Source of the DNA: CAXXOZ01 sp963676435
Lineage (GTDB): Bacteria; Bacillota; Clostridia; Lachnospirales; Lachnospiraceae
Direction: 5' to 3'
Assembly (NCBI GenBank): GCA_963676435.2
Contig: CAXXOZ010000006.1
Location: 1-64,000, forward strand
Length of the DNA: 64,000 nucleotides
Under the pieces are notes generated by a model. It saw nothing but the letters and a program-made list of their open reading frames with translations. It was not told the origin of the DNA and searched no databases. Below are positions 26,929 through 35,346 of the stretch, piece after piece (positions within the stretch are counted from its first letter, which is position 1; each line of letters starts with the position of its first letter). The translations under genes and the position numbers were made by a program.

Positions 26929-28071
26929 CTACCATCTACTCTCAATAATTTTATATGTTTCGTTTTCTATTTCTAATATTTCTTCAACAGAAGGGTTCTT
27001 AATTATAGAATGTTTGTCCATACAATATTCTATAATATTATAAATATCTAAAAATCTGATACTTTTTTCTAAAAATTTTTTAACTGCCAGTTCATTTGCT
27101 GCATTTAAAACAACTGGTAAAGATCCTCCTGTTTTTGCTGCATGATAAGCAAACTTTAATGATTTAAATGTCTCTATATCTGGTTTTTCAAAATTTATTT
27201 TTCTTATATCTGAAAAACTTATCCTGTCACCTTTTAAAGCTCTTCTTTCTGGGTAAAAAATTGCATACTGAATTGGTAATCGCATATCAGGCGTTCCTAA
27301 CTGTGCCATAATTCCACCATCTACAAATTCAACCATAGAATGTATAAGACTTTCTGGTTGCACAACCACTTCAATTTTATCTACCTCTATATCAAATAAC
27401 CATTTTGCTTCTATTACTTCTAAACCTTTATTTACCATTGTTGCAGAATCAATGGTTATTTTTCTACCCATTTCCCAGTTTGGATGCTTTAAGGCATCCT
27501 CAAGTTTAACATTTTTTAGTTGGTCATAAGTAAAACCTCTAAATGGTCCCCCAGAAGCAGTAAGTAATATTTTGCTGATTTGACTAGTATTCTCACCATT
27601 TAAAGACTGAAATATTGCACTATGTTCACTATCAACAGGTAAGATTTTAACCTTATATTCATTAACTAGAGGCATGATTATATGCCCCGCAGTAACTAGC
27701 GTTTCCTTATTTGCTAAAGCAATATCTTTTCCAGATTTTATTGCTTCTATTGTAGGTCTAATTCCAATCATCCCTACAAAAGCAGTAACAACTATCTGTG
27801 ACTCACCATAAATAGCAGCCTCTATTAAGCCCTCCATACCACTTACAACTTTTACTTTAATATCTGAAATTCTTTCTTTTAATACTTTTGCTTTATCTTT
27901 TTCATATACGCAAACCAATTCGGGAGAAAATTCCCGAACCTGTTTTTCAAGTAATTCTATATTTGAGTTTGCGGCTAAAGATACTACACATAAATCTTTA
28001 TTATTTCTAACAATATCCAAAGTCTGAGTTCCAATGGACCCAGTAGACCCTAGAATTGAAATTTTCTTCAT
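26929..28071 (-). CDS. dxr: 1-deoxy-D-xylulose 5-phosphate reductoisomerase
   Basis: 380 residues. NADPH-binding G-S-T-G-S-I-G at 8-14, NKETLVTAG (about 120), and the metal- and substrate-binding V-D-S-E-H-S-A-I-F-Q (about 147) with GGPFRG and NHP-like HPNWEMG (about 205-211). It makes methylerythritol 4-phosphate, the committed step of the non-mevalonate isoprenoid pathway. It lies 4 bp from cdsA and 3 bp from rseP in one operon, and ispG follows. This links isoprenoid supply to the undecaprenyl diphosphate synthase UppS in the same operon. Confidence 0.95.
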   Translation of the reverse strand: MKKISILGSTGSIGTQTLDIVRNNKDLCVVSLAANSNIELLEKQVREFSPELVCVYEKDKAKVLKERISDIKVKVVSGMEGLIEAAIYGESQIVVTAFVGMIGIRPTIEAIKSGKDIALANKETLVTAGHIIMPLVNEYKVKILPVDSEHSAIFQSLNGENTSQISKILLTASGGPFRGFTYDQLKNVKLEDALKHPNWEMGRKITIDSATMVNKGLEVIEAKWLFDIEVDKIEVVVQPESLIHSMVEFVDGGIMAQLGTPDMRLPIQYAIFYPERRALKGDRISFSDIRKINFEKPDIETFKSLKFAYHAAKTGGSLPVVLNAANELAVKKFLEKSIRFLDIYNIIEYCMDKHSIIKNPSVEEILEIENETYKIIESRW

Positions 28072-28075
28072 TTAT

Positions 28076-28900
28076 TTACCTCATCATATTGATAATAAAG
28101 AAAAAAATCACTGGAGATGTAAAAATAACACTATCAAATCTGTCTAAAACTCCTCCGTGACCTGGAATCAACTTACCATAATCTTTAATATCATAATTTC
28201 TTTTAATTCCTGATGCTGCTAAATCTCCTAACTGAGAGATAATAGATGTAACTCCACATATTATACCAACACACAGCATCGGATTATTAAACATTGTAAA
28301 GTGCTCTCTGAAAATATATGTATAAACCACTCCAAGAATAATAGATGCAACCACTCCACCAATAGAACCTTCTATTGATTTTTTAGGGCTTAATACAGGT
28401 GCCAATTTGTGTTTACCTATTGTCATTCCAACAAGATATGCAAATGTATCACATCCCCAGGAACATAATATAATTAGCCATACAAGGTATGCTCCACTTT
28501 CCATTTCTCTAATTCTATATATATACGAAAGCATAATCACGGTATAAATCATTCCAAATAGGGCCATAGTAACTTGATCTGTTTTATATCTTGGAAATCT
28601 AATAACAAAAACAATTAATAATGCCATTAAATATAAAACTATAAAAGCCATAAGATACTTTTCAAAACCAAATCTCATCATAAAATAATATACAATAGTT
28701 CCTATATATCCAACTATCCCTAATGGTTTGAATTCAATATTAAATATTTTACAAATTTCATAAAATCCAATAATTGAAATTAAAAATGTAAATCCTAAAA
28801 GTATATCTCCCCCAAAAATAAAAGCAATTAATATTATTAAAATTAATAAAGCTCCGCTCAATGTTCTAGTCAGGAAAGATTTGTTTATAAGTTTGCTCAT
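28076..28900 (-). CDS. cdsA: Phosphatidate cytidylyltransferase
   Basis: 274 residues with about eight membrane helices. The C-terminal signature is present as D-L-A-A-S-G-I-K-R-N-Y-D-I-K-D, then LIPGHGGVLDRFDS (about 242-255), which holds the catalytic Asp residues. The enzyme forms CDP-diacylglycerol from phosphatidate and CTP, the entry to phospholipid head-group synthesis. Its start overlaps the uppS stop by 4 bp, indicating coupling. Length and order are the usual ones for this block. Confidence 0.95.
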   Translation of the reverse strand: MSKLINKSFLTRTLSGALLILIILIAFIFGGDILLGFTFLISIIGFYEICKIFNIEFKPLGIVGYIGTIVYYFMMRFGFEKYLMAFIVLYLMALLIVFVIRFPRYKTDQVTMALFGMIYTVIMLSYIYRIREMESGAYLVWLIILCSWGCDTFAYLVGMTIGKHKLAPVLSPKKSIEGSIGGVVASIILGVVYTYIFREHFTMFNNPMLCVGIICGVTSIISQLGDLAASGIKRNYDIKDYGKLIPGHGGVLDRFDSVIFTSPVIFFFIINMMR

Positions 28901-29613
28901 TTAAGAGTATCCTCCTTAATTTTCCCAAATCTTCTATCTCTACTATTATATTTTTCTATAGCCTTTATTAACTCTTTTTTATCAAAGTCTGGCCATAAAG
29001 TATTTGTAAAGTAAAATTCGGAGTATGCTAATTGCCATAGTAAATAATTTGAAAGCCTAAGCTCTCCACTTGTTCGAATAACTAAATCTGGATCTGGTAA
29101 ATCTTTTGTATCTAAATATTCAGAAAAACTATTTTCATCAAGCTTATCAATATCTAAGCATCCATCATTAACATCACTAACTACACTTTTTACCGCTCTT
29201 ACAATTTCATCCCTACTTCCATAATTAATAGCAATTGTAAAATTAAGTCCTGTATTTGTTTTTGACGCTTCTTCAAGTTCTTCAATATCTTTAACTATAT
29301 CTACTCTTAAAGGTGTTCTGTCACCTATTACCCTAAAAACCATGTTATTAGTTTTGATTTTCTTTAAATAATCTTTAAGGTAGTTTTTAAGAAGGTCCAT
29401 TATTGTTTCTACTTCATCCTTAGGTCTTTTCCAGTTTTCTGTTGAAAAAGCATATACTGTTATGTATTTTATTCCTAATTCATAAGCATCATCACAAATT
29501 TTTTCGACATTCTTAGCCCCTTGTGAATGGCCATAAGTTCTGGGCATCAACCTTTTTTTTGCCCATCTACCATTTCCGTCTAAAATCAGGGCTACATGCT
29601 CTGGTATTTTCAT
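28897..29613 (-). CDS. uppS: Undecaprenyl diphosphate synthase (cis-prenyltransferase)
   Basis: 238 residues. LDGNGRWAKKR at 11-21 includes the catalytic Asp-Gly-Asn; further conserved blocks are GHSQGA, YAFSTENWKRP and RTSGELRLSNYLLWQ (about 190-204). It extends farnesyl diphosphate with eight isopentenyl units to make the lipid carrier for peptidoglycan and other surface polymers. It overlaps cdsA by 4 bp and is separated from frr by about 100 bp containing a hairpin. Confidence 0.95.
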   Translation of the reverse strand: MKIPEHVALILDGNGRWAKKRLMPRTYGHSQGAKNVEKICDDAYELGIKYITVYAFSTENWKRPKDEVETIMDLLKNYLKDYLKKIKTNNMVFRVIGDRTPLRVDIVKDIEELEEASKTNTGLNFTIAINYGSRDEIVRAVKSVVSDVNDGCLDIDKLDENSFSEYLDTKDLPDPDLVIRTSGELRLSNYLLWQLAYSEFYFTNTLWPDFDKKELIKAIEKYNSRDRRFGKIKEDTLK

Positions 29614-29666
29614 TTTTCTATTCCTTTCTGAAATAGGTAAATTAAATAAACCTTTGTTATATAAAA

Positions 29667-29699
29667 CAAGGGCATAAAGCTATTTCTGCTCTGCCCTTG
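29667..29699 (-). terminator. Intercistronic hairpin between frr and uppS
   Basis: CAAGGGCA/TGCCCTTG eight-bp stem with a 17-base loop. On the minus strand it is followed by TTTTATATAAC, a poor T-tract. It may partially separate the frr message from uppS. Confidence 0.5.
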
Positions 29700-29714
29700 C
29701 TGTTATGGACAATT

Positions 29715-30269
29715 CTATACAGTAAGTATATCTTTTGATTTTGCTTCTACAGCCTTATCAATATCTGTAATATACTTATCAGTAGTTTTTTGCACTTCAT
29801 TTTCTAAATGCTTTAAATCATCTTCTGATATTTCATTGTTTTTACTTTGCTTTTTAAATGCATCGTTGGCATCTCTTCTGATATTTCTAATAGCAACTTT
29901 TGCATCTTCACCTTTTTTCTTTACATCCTTAACAAGCTCTTTTCTTCTTTCTTCTGTTAACTCTGGAAAAACAAGTCTAATTACTGAACCATCATTTGAA
30001 GGAGTAATTCCTAAATCTGAAGCCAGTATTGCTTTTTCAATTTCTTTAATCATTGTTTTTTCCCAAGGCTGTATTTGAATCATTCTAGGCTCTGGTATTG
30101 AAACATTAGCTACCTGCTGAATAGGTGTAGGTGTTCCATAATAATCCACATTTATCTTATCTAATACATGAGGATTAGCTCTACCTGCCCTGATTGTTGC
30201 AAACTCACTATGCAAGTGCTCCTCTGCTTTTAACATTTTTTCATCAAAAATCATTAATTTTTCTTCCAT
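29715..30269 (-). CDS. frr: Ribosome recycling factor
   Basis: 184 residues, the standard length. Family blocks include LHSEFATIRAGRANPHVLD near the N-terminus, YYGTPTPIQQVANVSIPEPR (about 49-68), SNDGSVIRLVFPELTEERR and KVAIRNIRRDAND. It releases ribosomes after termination together with EF-G. It follows pyrH by 27 bp, as in the universal rpsB-tsf-pyrH-frr order. Confidence 0.97.
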   Translation of the reverse strand: MEEKLMIFDEKMLKAEEHLHSEFATIRAGRANPHVLDKINVDYYGTPTPIQQVANVSIPEPRMIQIQPWEKTMIKEIEKAILASDLGITPSNDGSVIRLVFPELTEERRKELVKDVKKKGEDAKVAIRNIRRDANDAFKKQSKNNEISEDDLKHLENEVQKTTDKYITDIDKAVEAKSKDILTV

Positions 30270-30296
30270 TATAAAATTTCCCTTTCGTCATAATTA

Positions 30297-31001
30297 TCAA
30301 ACAATTATTTTTGTTCCTTTAAAGTCTCCACTCACACTGCTAACTATGCTGTTTTTTTCATTGAGTCCAAATATATACATTGGCATCGTATTTTCCATAC
30401 ATAAGACTGAAGCTGCTAAATCAATAACCCCAAGCTTTTTGTCTACTGCTTCCTGAATATGTAATTCGTCATATTTAACAGCATTTGGATTTTTATTTGG
30501 ATCAGAATCGTAAACGCCATCTATTGATTTTGCAGCAAATATACAATCTGCATCTATTTCTATTGCACGAAGAACCATTGTTACATCCGTTGAAAAATAT
30601 GGATGACCTGTTCCTCCTGCAAAAAAAACTACCTCACCTTTTTCAAAGCTATTAACTGCCTTGTCTTTTGAGAACAGGCTTGTAAATGTTCCACATTCAA
30701 AAGGTGTCATAACTTGAGTTTTCATTCCTTCAGTTCTGAAAAATTCTGAAACATATATGCAGTTCATAACTGTCGCAAGCATTCCAATTGAATCTGATTT
30801 AGTCCTGTCTATTTTTCTTTCAGTTCGACCTCTCCAAAAATTTCCACCACCAATAACAATTCCAATTTGAATCCCTTTATCAGAAAGCACTTTGATTTGT
30901 TTAGCAACATCTGCAACTACATTTTCATCAAAGCCTGTGCCCTCTTCACCAGCTAATGCTTCTCCACTCAATTTAATTAACACTCTTTTAAATTTTTTCA
31001 T
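30297..31001 (-). CDS. pyrH: UMP kinase
   Basis: 234 residues, standard for bacterial hexameric UMP kinases of the amino-acid kinase fold. K-L-S-G-E-A-L at 9-15, G-I-V-I-G-G-G-N-F-W-R-G at about 46-57, and GGTGHPYFSTD (about 129-139) followed by the Asp/Asn-rich nucleotide site (DGVYDSDPNKNP). It phosphorylates UMP with ATP. In most Firmicutes tsf is directly upstream; here about 6.2 kb of other genes intervene. Confidence 0.97.
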   Translation of the reverse strand: MKKFKRVLIKLSGEALAGEEGTGFDENVVADVAKQIKVLSDKGIQIGIVIGGGNFWRGRTERKIDRTKSDSIGMLATVMNCIYVSEFFRTEGMKTQVMTPFECGTFTSLFSKDKAVNSFEKGEVVFFAGGTGHPYFSTDVTMVLRAIEIDADCIFAAKSIDGVYDSDPNKNPNAVKYDELHIQEAVDKKLGVIDLAASVLCMENTMPMYIFGLNEKNSIVSSVSGDFKGTKIIV

Positions 31002-31022
31002 ATCAACCTCTTTTTTATGTCT

Positions 31023-31706
31023 TTATTCTTTTGTAAATGTATCATCAAATAATTTATCATAATCAACTTCTGCATAACACTGTGAACAAAAGCCTTCTAT
31101 AACTGCTCCATTATTAATTTGAACAGAACGGGATTTAATATTCCCTTGAATTATAGCTGTTCCATCTAGTATAACAGGTCCTTTAACATCTACATCTCCT
31201 TTTACAGCACCAGCTAAAACTGCAGATGTTGCATAGACATTACCTATTATAACTGTTCCATGTCCTACTTTTATACTTCCTTCACTAGTAACATCTCCAC
31301 TTACTTTTGCATTATTGGTAAAAATTTCTCCTGCATTTGAATTACCAGTAATTTCACCACTTATATTTAATTTACCATTACATTCAATATCCCCTTTTAT
31401 TTTTCCATTTAGGTTTATTGAACCGTTTGAGCTAATGTTTCCTTCAAGTCTTGTCCCTTGGGTAATTTCAGTAACTTCTTCTGATACTTCTTTAGACCTG
31501 TTTAATTCACTCACTTTTTTCTCCTCTTTTTCCTCTTTTAAATTATCCTCTTTAGAAACTTCTTCTTCTTTTTTAACATCCTTTGCAGAATCATCTGTAT
31601 CATCTAATGTATTTACTACAATATTATCCGCACTTTCTGTTCCCTCATCAACCAACTCATTCACAGCCTGTGATAAATCATCTTTGAATTCTTTAAAAAA
31701 ACTCAT
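31023..31706 (-). CDS. Bactofilin-type polymer-forming cytoskeletal protein
   Basis: 227 residues. The first 80 are charged and disordered (a KKEEVSKEDNLKEEKEEKK stretch). The rest is a right-handed beta-helix built from short repeats such as GNISSNGSINLNGKIKGDI and CNGKLNISGEITG, the bactofilin (DUF583) domain that self-assembles into filaments at the membrane. A C-terminal tail has C-S-Q-C. It starts 21 bp before pyrH on the same strand and follows the deacetylase gene by 19 bp, so it may join cell-wall work with the operon. Confidence 0.85.
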   Translation of the reverse strand: MSFFKEFKDDLSQAVNELVDEGTESADNIVVNTLDDTDDSAKDVKKEEEVSKEDNLKEEKEEKKVSELNRSKEVSEEVTEITQGTRLEGNISSNGSINLNGKIKGDIECNGKLNISGEITGNSNAGEIFTNNAKVSGDVTSEGSIKVGHGTVIIGNVYATSAVLAGAVKGDVDVKGPVILDGTAIIQGNIKSRSVQINNGAVIEGFCSQCYAEVDYDKLFDDTFTKE

Positions 31707-31725
31707 TTCTTTTCCTCCTAAAAGT

Positions 31726-32661
31726 TTAATTTACTTCTGACGATATATGTTGTACTGGATCCACATTTTCAGTTAGTGGTTTTATCTCATAACCACTTTT
31801 TAACAGTGAATCTATAATTATCGGAAGAGCTTCTAATGTAGTTTCTTTTGCTGGCGAATCATGCATTAAAACAACTGACACAGACTTACCTTCTACCCCA
31901 TCTAATACATTAGAAACAATTTTTTTTGTAGTTAATGTTTTTGCTGCCCCATCTCCACTAGAGACATTCCAGTCAAAATAAACATAACCCTCCGAATTAA
32001 GGTACTCTATAAACTCCTTGGGTTCACAGCCATATGAATAAAGAGCTGGCGAGCTGCTACCTCCTGGAAATCTAAATAAATTTATATTTACACCTGTACT
32101 ATCATACAAAACTTCTTTTAAACTTAATATTTCATTGGAAAAATTTTCAACTGAGGAATAAACATTTGAAAATTCATGGCTATAAGTATGAATACCTAAT
32201 GAATTGCCATTATTTATTATTTCTTCATATAATTCTATTGAGTTGCTATCTTCTTTACCAACCACAAAAAAAGTACCATTTACTTGATATGAATTTAATA
32301 CATCTATAATATCATCTGTATATACACTTGGTCCATCATCAAAAGTTAAGTAAACAACTTTTTCTTCTTTAACTATATCTGGTTCTTCAACGATAGTATT
32401 TGAATTAGTCAATACTTTTGAGTCAACATATACAAACTTATCTTCTCCCGCTTCATTCTGGGTAAGTATTATTTCTCCACTTTGCTTTAGTTCTAAAAGG
32501 GAATCTAGTTTGTTTTGGAGTTTATTCATTTTAACAAATAGGAAAATACATAAAATTATCGGAATCACAACAAGCATAATGCCTGTAATTATTATTGCCT
32601 TTTTCATTCTTCTGATTCGCTTGTTTCTATCATTTTTCATTTTGATGTCTGTTGATTCCAA
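31726..32661 (-). CDS. Membrane-anchored polysaccharide deacetylase
   Basis: About 311 residues from a TTG at 32661, chosen because GAGGAGGGG lies a few bases upstream; an ATG farther up (32712) has no site. A basic N-terminus is followed by one membrane helix (about 22-45) and a coiled linker. The NodB domain shows T-F-D-D-G-P-S, the H-T-Y-S-H metal motif, R-F-P-G-G and V-L-M-H-D-S. Such enzymes remove acetyl groups from peptidoglycan or other glycans outside the cell. It is followed by the bactofilin gene, suggesting shared work on the envelope. Confidence 0.85.
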   Translation of the reverse strand: MESTDIKMKNDRNKRIRRMKKAIIITGIMLVVIPIILCIFLFVKMNKLQNKLDSLLELKQSGEIILTQNEAGEDKFVYVDSKVLTNSNTIVEEPDIVKEEKVVYLTFDDGPSVYTDDIIDVLNSYQVNGTFFVVGKEDSNSIELYEEIINNGNSLGIHTYSHEFSNVYSSVENFSNEILSLKEVLYDSTGVNINLFRFPGGSSSPALYSYGCEPKEFIEYLNSEGYVYFDWNVSSGDGAAKTLTTKKIVSNVLDGVEGKSVSVVLMHDSPAKETTLEALPIIIDSLLKSGYEIKPLTENVDPVQHISSEVN

Positions 32662-32810
32662 TTTCCCCTCCTCTAAAACAAAAAAATACAAATATATTGT
32701 AACATATTTCATAAAATAAAAAAGCTATTTTTTGGATTTTTTTTTTGACTTTTATTAATAATTTGTATAATATTAACTATATAAAATAAACTATTGGAGA
32801 TTTAATAATA

Positions 32811-33971
32811 ATGGATAAAAACCACAGAAGACAACTTCGTTTTTTTAAGTTTTTTAAACCCCCAGTCTCATTATTTGTTAGGTGGAAATATCATTTTTTC
32901 ACTGAGCGAATTCCTTTTTTAAAAGAACCCTTGTTAATAATTTCAAACCATAATACAAATCCTGATCCTGTATTTTTAGGATGTTCATTTACAAACCATG
33001 TTTACTATGTGGCGGGTGAACATGTACTTAGAATGGGTTTGGCTTCAAAATTTATAAAATATTTATTTGACCCTATTATTAAACATAAAGGATTCAATGA
33101 TCCTGCTTGTATTATGAGAATAATGAAAACTTTGAAAAAAGGCTATAATGTATGTCTTTTCGCCGAAGGAAATACATCTTTCAACGGTGAAACATGTGAA
33201 ATCCATCCAACAACAGCAAAACTAATAAGATCCTGCTCTGCTCTTGGAGCAACCCTTGTAACTTATAAGTTTAGTGGCGGATATTTTTCAAGCCCTAGAT
33301 GGAGTGATAGTTTTAGAAAAGGAAGTATTACAGGTTCTTTAGTGAATACTTACGATCCAGATAAAATAAAACAAATGACAGACGATGAAATAAATTCTGT
33401 TTTAGCAATAGATTTATATGAAGATGCTTATTACACACAAGAAGAAAAACAAATCAGATATGTTGGTACAAAACTTGCTCAAAGGCTTGAAACTGCATTA
33501 TATATATGTCCAAAATGTAATAAGATTTCCACATTAAAAAGTGATAAAGATATGTTCTTTTGCGAATGTGGACTAACTGCGGTATATGACGAATATGGTA
33601 TGCTGGTAGGTAAAAATCTTCCTTTTAACACAGTATTAGAATGGGATAAATGGCAGGAAGAACAGCTTAAAGGGCTTATCTTTACACCTAGCAATACACC
33701 TATTTTTTCTGACGAAAACATAAGCCTATATAAAATCAACTTTAATCATGAGGAAACATTAATAACAAAAGGTAAATTGATACTGTTTTCTGATAGAATC
33801 GTTATAGGCGAATGGGAAAAACCAATCACTTCTATTTCTGAAATAGCTATACACGGAAGAGAAAAGCTAGTGTTTTCTTCCGGAAAAGATTATTTTGAAT
33901 TAAAATCACAGGATATATTTTGCGCTAGAAAATACTACTCTATATTTAAATATTTAAAGAAGGGGATCTAA
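32811..33971 (+). CDS. PlsC-type acyltransferase with zinc ribbon and C-terminal PH-like domain
   Basis: 386 residues. The N-terminal acyltransferase has N-H-N-T-N-P-D (HX4D, about 45-50) and F-A-E-G-N-T-S (about 117-123, equivalent to the FPEG block). A four-Cys zinc ribbon (C-P-K-C ... C-E-C, about 232-253) follows, then a beta-rich C-terminal segment. Enzymes with the first domain acylate lysophosphatidate; the added domains suggest another lipid acceptor or a regulatory role. No hydrophobic anchor is obvious. It is 3 bp from the gltS-like gene and divergent from the deacetylase. Confidence 0.75.
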   Translation: MDKNHRRQLRFFKFFKPPVSLFVRWKYHFFTERIPFLKEPLLIISNHNTNPDPVFLGCSFTNHVYYVAGEHVLRMGLASKFIKYLFDPIIKHKGFNDPACIMRIMKTLKKGYNVCLFAEGNTSFNGETCEIHPTTAKLIRSCSALGATLVTYKFSGGYFSSPRWSDSFRKGSITGSLVNTYDPDKIKQMTDDEINSVLAIDLYEDAYYTQEEKQIRYVGTKLAQRLETALYICPKCNKISTLKSDKDMFFCECGLTAVYDEYGMLVGKNLPFNTVLEWDKWQEEQLKGLIFTPSNTPIFSDENISLYKINFNHEETLITKGKLILFSDRIVIGEWEKPITSISEIAIHGREKLVFSSGKDYFELKSQDIFCARKYYSIFKYLKKGI

Positions 33972-33973
33972 TC

Positions 33974-35341
33974 ATGGACTACTCAAATACAAATGTTGAA
34001 CTTTGGAATTTTATTATTCAATTAGGTATTATTGCTGTTATTTTATTATTTGCTCACTTTTTAAGAAGGAAACTCCCTTTTATTGAAAAAGCACTTATTC
34101 CTACAGCTGTACTTGGCGGATTTATTCTTTTGGGAATAAAAAGCTCAGGCATAATCCCAATAGACACACAAATTTTAGAATCTATCACATATCATGGTAT
34201 AGCTATTGGTTTTATAGCCTTAACATTGCAGCACACAAAAAAAGGTGATTCAAACAAAACTACCGGATTAACTGGAGCTAAAAGTGGTGCTTTAATAGCC
34301 AGTACATATATGATACAGGGTTTCTTTGGCTTACTCATATCCCTAGGTCTAATGTATACACTTATGCCAGATCTATTTGCATCAGCCGGAATTCTATTAC
34401 CAATGGGTTATGGTCAAGGGCCAGGTCAGGCCAATAACATTGGTTCAATGTATGAAGCATTGGGATTTTTAGGTGGACGCTCTTTTGCTCTCTCCATTTC
34501 TGCGGCTGGTTATCTATGTGCCTGTATCGTAGGAGTTATTTTTGCTAATATAATTTTAAGAACTAAAAAACAAAAACTAAAAAACGAAAAAATTTCTGGT
34601 TCTATAACAACTTCAGTACTTGAAGATGAAAATGAAATACCTGTTTCAGAATCAATGGATAGGTTATCAATACAACTTGCACTTGTTTTAATCGTATATT
34701 TTGCCAGCTTCTTATTAACCCTTGGAATTGTAACCGTTCTTAAAATGTTTGCTCCAGGACTTGCTGAAACTGTTTCATCAATTTTATGGGGATTCAACTT
34801 TGTCTTAGGATCATTGATGGCAATGATATTAAAAGGAATAATGAAAGGTCTTAAGAAAACAAAAATCATGAAAAGGCAGTATCAAAATAATTATCTTCTT
34901 TCTAGAATGTCAGGACTTGCTTTTGACTTAATGATTGTATGTGGTATCGCCTCTATTAATATAAGTAATTTAAAGGGATTATGGTTACCATATATAATTA
35001 TGATTATTATAGGTGGAATCACTACATTAATTTATCTTAGATTTATGTGTAAATTCGTTTATCCAGAATATCCTGATGCTGCTTTTATGTCACTTTTTGG
35101 TACAATGACTGGAACAATAAGTTCAGGTGTTCTTCTCTTAAGAGAGGTAGACCCACAGTTTAAAACTCCAGCAGCAAACAACCTTATATTAGGTAGTAGC
35201 TTTGCAATAGCTTTTGGAGCCCCTATGTTAGTATTGGTTAGTATTGCAGGTAAATCTTTAAATTTAACATTAATCACCCTAGGGCTCATCATTATATATC
35301 AGTTAATTTTAATGACTTTCTTATTAAAAAAGAAAAAATAA
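33974..35341 (+). CDS. Sodium/glutamate symporter family (GltS-like)
   Basis: 455 residues with about twelve membrane helices and the reentrant signature GYGQGPGQANNIGSMYEA (about 153-170) in the first half; the second half has the matching inverted segment MTGTISSGVLLLREVDP. This is the GltS (ESS) fold. A charged loop of about 30 residues (about 200-230) separates the halves. Some members carry substrates other than glutamate. AAGGGGATC precedes the ATG, only 3 bp after the acyltransferase stop, so both are co-transcribed. It converges with the channel gene. Confidence 0.8.
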   Translation: MDYSNTNVELWNFIIQLGIIAVILLFAHFLRRKLPFIEKALIPTAVLGGFILLGIKSSGIIPIDTQILESITYHGIAIGFIALTLQHTKKGDSNKTTGLTGAKSGALIASTYMIQGFFGLLISLGLMYTLMPDLFASAGILLPMGYGQGPGQANNIGSMYEALGFLGGRSFALSISAAGYLCACIVGVIFANIILRTKKQKLKNEKISGSITTSVLEDENEIPVSESMDRLSIQLALVLIVYFASFLLTLGIVTVLKMFAPGLAETVSSILWGFNFVLGSLMAMILKGIMKGLKKTKIMKRQYQNNYLLSRMSGLAFDLMIVCGIASINISNLKGLWLPYIIMIIIGGITTLIYLRFMCKFVYPEYPDAAFMSLFGTMTGTISSGVLLLREVDPQFKTPAANNLILGSSFAIAFGAPMLVLVSIAGKSLNLTLITLGLIIIYQLILMTFLLKKKK

Positions 35342-35346
35342 AAATT

